Source: Eupeodes corollae
Taxonomy: Eukaryota > Arthropoda > Insecta > Diptera > Syrphidae
DNA: 64,000 bases
NCBI RefSeq assembly: GCF_945859685.1
Contig: NC_079149.1
Span: 19,193,118 to 19,257,117 of the forward strand
Direction: 5' to 3'
A program made the translations under genes and the position numbers. The notes below the pieces were generated by a model. That model was not told the origin of the DNA. It was given only the letters and a program-made list of their open reading frames with translations, and did no database searches. This document shows, in pieces, positions 1 to 10,700 of the stretch. The first letter of the stretch is position 1. Every line of letters starts with the position of its first letter.

Positions 1-2332
1 GACTCCATTCAAAGAATTGTTGCCCATTATCCTCACACTGAAATCGACATTGCGGGCGATTCCAATGAACACAATTCTTCTTGGCTTCGTTATTATGGCC
101 AGTCAACACCGGAAGGAAGGTATGTTGAGAACTTTGCTGAGTTAAATCAATTTACTCAGCTTGTCGATGAGCCAACTCGGATCCCTGACGTTGCAGGTCA
201 ATCCGCCAACACACTAGACTTGTTTCTTACCTCTGACCCTAATAAATACACATGAAGTGTATTACCGCCCCTAGGCACATCAGAGCATTGTTTCGTATCT
301 GCAAAATTCTCGTGTCAAAAAAACCAGTTAAAGAAAAAACTCCTATGAGAACCGTTTGGCAATATGAGAAAGCCCACTGGGACGGTCTTAATGAGTTCTT
401 CAGGAACTTTAACTGGTCACTATGCTTCCTCGATAGTGACGTGGATTCCAGCGCAGATATGGTAACAAATTTAATTCTTTGTGGAATGAGAAATTTTATC
501 CCGAATAGGGTGAAATCTATCAAACCCAAAGAGAACTCATGGTTTGATTCGAGCTGTAAAGAGGTTATTAGGTTCAGAGATGTAAGTTTCCGTGGTAATA
601 AAGCCAACCCTATTGCGGAAATCCGGAAAAAGTTCAAACAAGCTATAAAGACAATGGTCATATTCAACGAACCAAATTTTTGCCAATTTGCTTGCAGCAC
701 AGTTTGCTGTTAATTCGACGCTACCGGATAGTGTCATGAGTCCTCTTGTTCTTGAGAGCGTAAATGATTCTATGGGACGAATCTTCTTTCGCACTCGTGC
801 CGTCGAAGGAGTACTGAAAGACCTTGACATACACAAATCCGCTGGCCCGGATGGTATTCCCCCTATTGTTCTGAAGAGGTGTTCTTCAACGCTGGCAAAA
901 CCAATGCGTAAGCTTTTCCATCTGTCCTATTCTACAGGTCTCTTCCCGAGTGGATGGAAAACTGCATTTGTCCAGCCCGTCCCTAAAAAAGGCGAATCCT
1001 CCTCTCCCTCAAACTATCGTCCAATTGCACTTACGTCCCTTCTTTCTAAGGTCATGGAAACGCTGATTAATTTCCAGCTTAAGAAATATCTTGAAGAACG
1101 GAAGCTTCTTAATGACCGACAGTATGGCTTTCGTAGCAATAGGTCCACTGGTGATCTCATGGTTCATCTCAACGAACAGTGGTACAAATCTTTACATCGT
1201 TTTGGAGAAAGTAACATTATTGCACTTGATTTTTCAAAGGCATTTGATAGGGTTTCGCATCAAGCTCTCTTATCGAAAATGCGTGCTTTTGGTATTGTTG
1301 AATCTCTTGTTCGTTGGATTAGAAATTACCTTTTTAACCGTTCAATACAAGTTGTATTGGATGGTTTCAAGTCTGAAATTGATAAAATAAATGCTGCTGT
1401 CCCCCAGGGCTCCGTTTTATCTCCGACTCTCTTTATTATATTCATAAACGATCTTTTGTCTGTCACTTCTAATTCATTAAACTGTTTCGCCGACGACAGT
1501 ACCCTCAGCTTCTCATTCACAGCCTTGTCCTTCGGGTGTGGAAATTCAACGGCATCGTATGATAAGCTCATTAAATTCTGATCTTGACAGCATTATCCAC
1601 ACACACCCCGGATGCCACTATCTATGAGTAGCGCTTACATCCAGGAAACTAATCAACTGTCATCAATCGGTATGTGTATTACAGATCACCGTTTATGGAA
1701 TGATCACATATTTGATATTGCCAAAAATGCTGCCAGGTTCTTAGGATTTCTCCGACCGTGCAGGAAATTTGTCACCCCTTCTGATCTTGCTGTAATTTAC
1801 AAAGCCTTCATCTGTCAAAAGCTTGAATGTAATCTGCAGGTGCCCCTAAAAGAAGTTTAAATCTCTTAGATAGAATTCAAAAAAGGTCTTTAAAATGGTA
1901 GGCGACAGAACTATAATCGAAACATTGACATCGCTAAAACACCACCGCAATGTTTCATGCCTTTCGTTGTTTTATCGATATTTTTACAAACAATGTTCTG
2001 TCGAATTTGCCAGTTGCATTCTACCTCTTAAACGATTCAGCCATAATACTCACACTTCCAGGAATGCTCATCAGTTTACCCTTGAGCTTAATTTCGGGCG
2101 TACTGTATAGAGATTCTTCTTAGATTCTTTCTTAAATCGCAGATCGAGAATGTGGAATGCTTTAGCCAACTCTGTTCCCTACCATTTTGATGTTCAGAAC
2201 TTTAAGACCAATGTGCACCGGTATCTTCTTTTAAATCCTTCAATATTTTCCTAATGCTCGCACTGTGTTTAAATATAAACATATAAAGGGTACTAATAAC
2301 CCCTTTAGTTCCTGTAAATTATAAACAAAAAA
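1..2332 (+). mobile_element. Jockey-clade non-LTR retrotransposon, degenerate, 5' end outside window
   Basis: The window opens inside the apurinic endonuclease domain of a LINE: frame 1 reads GDSNEHNSSWL and ends near LDLFLTSDP at about 240. A frameshift follows, then an endonuclease-RT linker at about 252-713 in another frame, the reverse transcriptase at 688-1581, and C-terminal pieces at 1612-1860 and 1895-2110. The 3' UTR ends in an A-rich tail near 2318-2332. At least three frame changes make this copy inactive. It lies upstream of the first visible egg exon, so it is probably in an egg intron or 5' flank. Remnants of the same family occur at 7416, 17930 (minus strand) and 35165. Confidence 0.85.
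688..1581 (+). pseudogene. Reverse transcriptase domain of the jockey-type LINE
   Basis: The RT blocks appear in order: AGPDGIPPIVLKRC, NYRPIALTSLLSKVMETLI, ALDFSKAFDRVSHQALL, VPQGSVLSPTLFIIFINDLL and the catalytic FADD (FADDSTLSFSF). FADD instead of YADD occurs in several jockey-like families. The frame is lost just after the catalytic block, so thumb and C-terminal parts lie in other frames downstream. It would act in target-primed reverse transcription, but this copy cannot make a full protein. Confidence 0.85.
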
Positions 2333-2605
2333 AAGCCTAATCTTTGATTCCATCCTGGGCATTCTCCGCTTTTGTCTGGATAAACCGAGGTACCTACCTT
2401 AGTGGAAACACCTGCTCCCCTTCTCGTTTGCAACCACAACTACATTTTTCCGTTAGCGTTGGAACCTTATCTCCATTGGAAGTAATAGGCATCCGATGTT
2501 TACCGCGGTGAGATGAGAGTAGAATTTGGTAAAGACGGATGAGAAAAAAACCTGTGCACGCTTGAGTTCCCTTGGGTGCACATGTCTACTTGTCATTTCT
2601 CTAGG
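2333..2605 (-). mobile_element. 5' end fragment of an RTE-like LINE, inverted
   Basis: The reverse complement aligns by eye along its whole length with 61677-61930, the 5' leader of the LINE at the right window edge. Shared landmarks are GTAGACATGTGCA, the CCGCGGT(A/G)AACATCGG block, GGTTCCAAC, GCAAACGAGA and GTGTTTCCACTAAGG. It contains the ATG at 2576, which is therefore transposon-derived and not the egg start. Only the 5' end is present, unusual for a LINE. The jockey copy adjoining at 2332 may have inserted into this element, with the remainder beyond the left window edge. Confidence 0.75.
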
Positions 2606-2705
2606 AAAGAGGTGAAACTGCAAAGTTCCCCAAGTTGCTTCAAATTGTTTGTTTTTGTTGAAGTATTGTTACTAATTTTTCTTATTTTATTTTCCGTCTA
2701 TCAAG

Positions 2706-4738
2706 TTGAAATTGAGTCTTCCGAAAGTTCAAACAAAGTTCAAGTAGTATCACTTGAAATTACCCCTCCGGAGACCTCAACATCAATTGCCGAAAATAAA
2801 CCAACGGAAGTAATAGAATCTGAGATTGAAATTCCAAACGAAGAATTTGGGACATCTGAGATTCAAGAAGTCCAGAAGTTGGAAAATGATTCAACACCAG
2901 GTGAAAAAATGGAAACTGATTTGGAAATCACAAAGGACGATAGTGATGAGAAAATGGAAGAAAATTTGTCAATTTTTAAAGCTGACGACACACTTGCTTC
3001 CGAACTTGAAGAACCCCAGGATCAAAAAGAAGAAGAATCTATGCAGGTTGATGAAACAATTTTAGAAATAAGTGGATGTCCAGTGATGGAAACTAATGAA
3101 GACGTTGAAATGGTAGAAGAACTTGATAGTCAACTGACGGAAAAAGATGAATCTAAAAAACTTGCAACTGATGAAGAGAACATTGCGGAAACTGACGAAC
3201 GATTGAAGGAAGAACCAGTTGAGGATTCGACGGAATCGTCTAAAATTGTTGAAAAATTGGATGATCCGACAGAAGCTACAAGTGAAGATTTGATAGAAAC
3301 TGAAAAAGAATTCAAGTGTCAATCGATTGTAATTCAAGAAACCAAATCAATCGACAGACTTGAAACTTCTCCAAAAGCATCTGTCGATGACGAGATTCAA
3401 GAAACTGCTGAAAATAAAGATGAAATAGAAGACAAGATAGATGATACATTAGAATTTCAGGAAGAAGGTCAAGGGGAACATGAAACAACACCTGAAAAAA
3501 GTCTGGAAGATGAAAAGAAAGACGATACAGAAACAAGGAAAGAAGGTGCTACTTCACCACTTGAAACAACTGAAAAATCAAATGAACTAATCGAAGAACC
3601 TAATGAACCTTCTGAGAAAGTTATTGAAATATCAAAGAAACAAAGAGAATCTCAGGAGGAACCAATTGATGAAACAAAAGAACAAAATGTTGAAACAGAA
3701 GAAAAAATACGTGAAACAGTGGCTGAGAAAAGTGACGTCCATGGAGAAGAATTAAATACAAAAATTGAAGATGTGGTTAAGTCTTCAGAAGCAAAAGAAG
3801 AGAAAGTTGAAAAATCAACAGAATCTAAAATTAAACCAACTGAAAAAGAAATAACTCAAAAAGAAACTAACGTGCCACCAACTCAATTAGAAGCTGTTAA
3901 AGAAAAAGACTCAAATGAAAAGGTGGATTCCTCAAAAGAATCCCAAGACATAGAAGAGTCTAAAGAGTCTGAAGAAGTAGAACCTATTAAAACATCAGAA
4001 GCTCCGGAAACACCTGAAGTTGCAGCCAAAGTTGTTGTCAAAGAAGTTGTTGTCCTAGAAATTGGAACATCAATTGAAATCATGAAACCTAAAGAAGCGA
4101 TTGATTCAGGAGCAAGTCAAAATGTAGAAAAGTCAACAGTAGCAAAAGCAGTCCCTGAAATAATTGAAATTGATGATGATGATGACATCGAAGAGACTAA
4201 AAAGGCTGAAGATAACTCAAAAACCATTCAAAAGGAATCACCATCAATAAATGAAAAAGCAACAAAAGAATCAGAAGATAAGAAAACTGATGAAGTGTCG
4301 ATCGAGGAGCCACCTCTAACTCCAATGGAAATAAACCAAGACATTCCAACAGAACAACCAGTCCATAAAATTGTGGTAGAAGACCAAAGTTCCAAAACAA
4401 ACCAAGGATCTGGTGATGATGCAACAATGAAGGATGTTCTCGATGATGAAGATGAACCCCTGTTAATGATCGATACATCCCACAAAGAAGACAACGACAC
4501 GGAGAGTAATGTGGACAATGAAACGGCCACATCAGCCCCAAGTACCGACTCGAGTAGTGATGGTTCGTTGGAGGTGTTCTATGATAAGGAATGCGTTAAC
4601 TATGAATGCAAACGGGCGACGAAGAACTTCTATCGAGCCACAGTCTTTTCGTTGAATTATTTTAAGGTGTCAAAGAAGCGCACAAAGACACAATTCGTGT
4701 GTGAGGACTGTTATGAGAGGTCCTTGAGTTCGTATGAG
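2706..4738 (+). CDS. egg: egg exon: acidic N-terminal region with Cys cluster
   Basis: This 2033-nt exon encodes 677 residues very rich in Glu, Lys, Ser and Thr, with no hydrophobic core until its last 50 residues, so it is probably disordered. At 4151-4190 it encodes PEIIEIDDDDDIE, a hydrophobic core followed by acids, the form of a SUMO-interacting motif. The end carries a Cys pattern (CVNYEC, then CEDC about 38 residues later) consistent with a small zinc-binding module; the spacing is seen, zinc binding is inferred. The acceptor follows a branch-like TACTAAT and a T-rich tract at about 2668-2705. The donor is GAG|GTGAGT at 4739. Confidence 0.85.
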
Positions 4739-7700
4739 GTGAGTTTAAGTCAAGATTTGAATGAGTTGTTTGAGAATTCTGTGTGTTTTTTGTTTTTCTT
4801 TTAAAAAAGGAACTATGTTCAACGCTCAAGATGAAACAACCTCTTTTGCATGGAACCACATTTAAGTGTCAAGAGTTTGTGGAAATCATCGACAGCAGCG
4901 ACGAGGAGGAGAGTGATTCAGCTACAGACAAGGTTAAAGGTAAGTTCTGTTTAAAAACAATCACAACCGATCACGGTCTTATGATAACTTCTGCTTTAGT
5001 TTCAGATGAAAATACTCTACCCAAGGACAGCATTGAGATGCTTGAGGCCGAACTTGAAGGAGCCATTCGCAAAGTTATGCATAATGTTGACATTCAAAAG
5101 CAACTCTCATGGACAAAGCAAATTCTGCAACAGCGTCTGACGAATCTTCAAGAGGATTCGGACTTTGTAACCGAACAATTACGTTCGCTTCAGAGAAAAG
5201 CCGACCAAATGCATAATTCACTTTATCAGTGTCCAAAAATAAAACTTCGACAGCTGACGCCGTTAGATTTGAACAGTGGTCGAATGTATAATCCAGAATC
5301 GGATAATTCAGGAAGTGTAAGTATAACAAACCAAACTCATAAAAATGTAAACATTTTATACAAAATTTGTGTTTTTAGCAAATTCCTCTGCCAGGAGATA
5401 TTATTCGGAATCCCATTTGTGTGAATGAGTCATATTATGCTGTTAAGACGAAAGCCATTGCTAGTTGGGTTCCATGTAAAGTTATCGAGGAGGTTGAGGG
5501 CTATCCTGCTGGCTATAATCATTCGAAGACTTATAAAATCAAGTTTACCAAACTTGCTAAGTATCCAATGTTTAAGACGGTCTATGCTAAACATATGGCA
5601 TATTTTGATCCTCCAAATGTTAGGCTTCCCATTGGTAAGGATACCTGTTCTCTTTAAAAGTCAAAACCAAAGATTATAAAAGTAATTATTTTTTAAGGAT
5701 CCCGTGTAATTGCCTATTTTGATGCAACATCCCTATCACGAGGCAAGGAGAAAATGCTCATTCCAAGTGCATTCTATCCCGGAATCATTGCAGAACCACT
5801 TAAACAAAGCAATAAATATAGGTAAGTACTTAATGTGGCTCGAAAATAAACCAATTTTTAATCTTTGATGATTGCTTTTTTGTCGATAGATATTTGGTTT
5901 TCTACGATGATGGTTACTTCCAATATGTAAGTCACAAAGACGTTCGTTTGGTTTGTCAAGCTTCGGAGAATGTCTGGGAAGATGTACATCATCAATCGCG
6001 TGAATTTATTCATAACTATCTCACTCAATATGCCGTCAATAGACCAATGGTGCAGACTCAGAAGGGCCAAAGTATGTTGGTCGATTATAATGGCAAATGG
6101 ATTTATGCTCGAGTCATTGATGTCGATTGTAGTTTGGTGCAAATGTTGTTCGAAGGACAAAGTCGATCGGAATGGATATATCGTGGGTCGACACGTCTCG
6201 GTCCGGTTTATAAGGAGTCAAATAATTTATCACAGAAAAATACACTCAATGCTACAAGAAGGGTAAGTTGTTTATATGATTTGTATTCAATATTTCTCGA
6301 ACATTTAAATGGCTTTTACTTCGGTTAAAAGATTAAACGAGCTGCCATTAAGTTTATCTCATAAAAGTCGTTCTTGGTACTTAGTTTGTAAGCTTAAGTC
6401 ATTCTACTTAAATGAAGGGAAGTTTTTTTTATTTTTGTTGAGCGTGTTTTCTGAACTTGAGAATCGTAAATAATAACACAAGACACAAATGAAGATTTTA
6501 TTATTCTAATCTGGTAAGTAATTTAATGGCATTCTCTTTTGTTCCATATTCGAAATGTTTGCTTATCGACGAAACCATTTTACCAGAAATGAACTTTAAC
6601 ATTAAAATTAAAATGATTTGTAAAATTAAAATGAAAGGAAAAGAAACAGCTTGGGGGAGAATAACATCGAATTTCAATTCCCATTTGGATTCAGCTAGCT
6701 ACAGGACCGTTGAAGCACTAAAAAAATGTTACCAAGGATATAAAAACTAAATTAGAAGGTGGCCGATGATGATGTTAGATGGAATTCTAATATATTTCCT
6801 ATATGTACAGCTTTGCAATTCCTGTGGCAACTCTTGAAACTAGTTTTAAAATAGTTAATACATGCATTCCTCCATAACAAGAAATACTGAAAAGATGATT
6901 GCCTATAGCAAAGAATCGTAGAGCTACCAATAGCTGGTTTATGGCAATTGAATTATTTCTAGAAGCCGAAAAGTTTTGTTCAACGATTTGTTATAAAAGT
7001 CGTGTATCAAACCTGTTATAAGGCCGTTCTAATACATGGATAGTCATCTTTTTAGTCATAAGCCCAATTCGTCAAAACTCATATTGTAAACCTAACGGGG
7101 GACACCAACTTCAATCAATTCAAGAACCTTCACATCATCTTCCAGCAAATCGGCCAATTCAAAATTAATTTTTATTATTTTATTTTAGTTTGAACAAAGA
7201 ACTAGTTTTTTTCGCACAACAATTTACTAAAATGTCATCACACAACATAATCTCCCAATTGAAACTTAAGGTGTTATGCCCTACTATTTCTTCCCAATAA
7301 AATAAGTTCCACTTAGGCTCATTTATGTCAAACTTTGGGTTCTGTGCAAACCATTAAGCAGAACTTATTAACTTATGTGGAACTTAAATAGTTATGAGTC
7401 GCATAAGCAAACGGGCCTCAGAGATTTATTCTTTAGCCGTACTACGCGAATGTGGAATGTTTTAACTCAATGCTGGGGTAAAAGTGTTTTTTTTTATGGA
7501 AGTTTTTTTTTAGGTCCCTTCTATTCCTGACAACAGTACTCGCACACATTAATGGTTGCGAGTTGTAAGTCACTAGGCCCTGGTTCACAACGGACTGTTG
7601 CGCCACCCAATTTATTTATTTTAAGTTTGTAAAGAGAAATAATTTTTGCAAGTAAATTTCAACAGATTTTAAGCAATTTCAAAATTTTACTAGACAGAAA

Positions 7701-10700
7701 CGTCAACTGTGAAAAGATGGACAACATTATAAAAAAATTAATAATATGTTGTACCACCACGGTTAACTATGACCTCGTACAGCCTGTTGGGTAAAGAATC
7801 ATATAATTTCTTTATATAGTCCAGAGAAATAGTCTGCCAGGCACTTTTTATTTCTTTAATGAGTTCCGCTTCAGTTGGATATTGCCTTCCAGACTCGTAA
7901 ACCTTGCGTGCTAGCCACCCTAAAACATTTTGCATTACGTTAAGGTCGGGCAAGTATGGCGGCCATATCAGAAAGGGTACTTTTTGGAGCTCAATCCAAT
8001 ACTTTACGACCTTAGAGGTGTGGATAGGGGCGTTATCGTGTTGGAACTTCCATTTTAAGGGCCTTAAAATATCCTTGATTCTAGGGAACGCCGTTCTTAG
8101 TACACCATTGTAAGCTGTGGCATTCATACGACGAGTAAGGAATTGTAATTCAATGGTGCCATAGTACGTTATAGCTCCCCATACCATGACACCACCAGCA
8201 CAGCTGTGCAGTCGATCTAACCATCGGGACCCTCAAAATTAATTTTTTTTTCTCGTCTGAAAAGACGACAAGCTTCCACTCCTTCGTCCAGGACATATGC
8301 GCTCTGCAGAAATCGAGGCGTTGCGTCTTTCGAAGTTGGTTAAGTGGTGGTTTTTTTGTATTTTAAGACGCTTTAAATGTTCAGCATTGGAAATAACTCT
8401 TTGCACAGTCCGCACACATGCTTTTACACCGGTTTTTTCTCTAATCTTGGCTGCAGAGTCGTGTGAATCCGATGCGTGCTTCAAAATAATTTGCTTGTCA
8501 GCTGCTGTAATGACAGAAGATGGCCGGCCCTTCATATTTTTCCATAGCTATGCTCATTTCTTAAGAATGAGGAAATAACTTTGCGGCTGCGGTTATTTTT
8601 TTGGAAATTTGATGGATTGATTGACCACACTCACTATAAGCCTTTACTTTGTCCCTTTCGGCTTCATTTAACTGTTTTGCTTTCCCCATTTTTACTAAAT
8701 TTAATTGAAATTTATTCAAAATAAACTAATAATAACTTAAAAAAGAAAAACACGACTACTTACATGCAAAAACTTTTAGAAAAGCGTAGAGGTGCTAATC
8801 GACTGTCGCACAAAAAATACATTAATTTTTGTCACATTTGACGGAATAAAGCAAAGCAAAATAACGGTTCATTTGCAGAACTCAAGTTTTTTTTACAGAT
8901 AGAGTAAAAAAAGGAGAATGAAAAAAAAAAGATTGAGCATTATACATATTAACCGTTCCGAGTTACCTCCATTTACACTGAAAGATTAGAGGAGGCGCGT
9001 TGTCGGGCATTTTTAATAAAAATAGCAGTGCAGGCCAAAGTACTGGATCTATAACGTAAGAAGTAAGAAAAACTGTCATAAGTTATATGAAAGTATATAA
9101 ATAATGTTAGCTTACAATTAGTACTTTCTTGCATAACCCTTGTTTTTTAAGACTGCTTGGCATCTACATGGCATCGAATCCACTAAAACCTGACACATCT
9201 CGACTGGTATTGCGTTCCACTAATCATGCACTGCTTACCACAGTTCTTTCGAATTGTTGGGTTTTGCTTTATGAACTGCGTTCTTAACATCCTCCCACAA
9301 AGTTTCGATGGGGTTAAGGTCGGGGGATTGAGCCGCACACTCGATAACGGATAGGTTCTTTTGCGCAAACCATGATTTTGCCTTTTTTGACACATGCTTT
9401 GGGTCATTGTATTGTTGGTATACCCAAACCATCGGAATTTAATCTTCAGTACAGGGTAACATAACCTCCTCGAGAATTTTCACATACTCGGTTGCATCCA
9501 TTATACCCCCTGTTTATTGTTTAGGCATGTCTGCACGGCTCAAGTTCTCACATTCGAATAATACTTATAGTACAGAATATTGAATACAGGATTACTTACA
9601 GCTCGTCATATCGCACCACTTCCAGTCATCAATGGCGATTGTTGTTGTACTTGTTGGTACTGCTGCAGGTGGCCAATTGCAGTACCGTTTACGACGCGAC
9701 GTCACTATGAAAAGGGGTGTGGCCTGCGCACTTGTATGTTGATGGTCTGATTTCGATTTTATCGTCAACGTTGTCGATGATGAGGATGCGCATCGTTAAT
9801 GTGGTTGTTGTTGCGCTCAGCTCATACCCAACAATCTGGCCGAAGAATAATTTCTTGTCGGCGCCCTTTGCTCTGCACATATGGTTGATGTGCAATATAA
9901 TTTTCACTTTTATGGCTGAAACACAAACACGCTTTAGCTTTGGCTTCGCCTGACGTTTACGAGTTCAGCCATAGGAATTCAATGCATGCCATCACAATGA
10001 AGCTTCGACCTCACGTTTCGTTTGACACTCGTAAGGAAAAAAACGTTATGTAACGTAATGTGACTCCAAACGGAAGCTCTAGTTCAATTATTTGAACATT
10101 TGCTTTGTCTGACAGCTCATTCGCTGTAAAAAATGTCAACAAACAAAATATTTACTCTTTGGAGGGATGAAATAATAGAAATGTCATTCAAAGCAACCTC
10201 GAAGCTGGCCTAACGTAACGCAGACGAAGCCGAAGCTGAAGCGTGTATGTGTTTCAGCCATTACCCTGGTTACAAGACGAGATCGAGGAATCGAATCGAA
10301 TCGAATTGAGATTTCGATCCAGGTATATGGTGGCACTGAATCGAGGAATCGAATTCAAATAGAATCGAAATGACATTTCGGTTTTATTTGTGTGCGTACT
10401 GCTACTTTTAAATAAACTTACAAATTTAGAACAATGATCTAAACACAAAGACGAGCGCCAAATTAAATTCAGCTTAGAACCAAAAATACTCCATTTAAAG
10501 GGAGTCTTTTTGCTTAGAACAAACAAGAGAGAAAAAAATTATCGCACGCACACAAGCAAAACCTCACACACCAATAACTCGATTCCCCAAATCAGGTTTA
10601 CAAACAAATTTTCGATTCGATTCATCTTTTTCAGTGGGATTGGATCGACTAATCCTATTTCGATCCGTTCTATGTCTGTACGGCGCTAAATCCTGATTCA

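Noticed and set aside
2576..2705. ATG at 2576 as the egg start codon
   Set aside because: The ATG lies in the inverted RTE-like leader, and a T-rich tract with AG at 2704-2705 marks a splice acceptor. The true start must be further upstream.
3062..4541. Several antisense open frames inside the acidic egg exon
   Set aside because: They mirror Glu/Lys-rich codons (giving Ser/Phe-rich proteins) and have no splice context or similarity.
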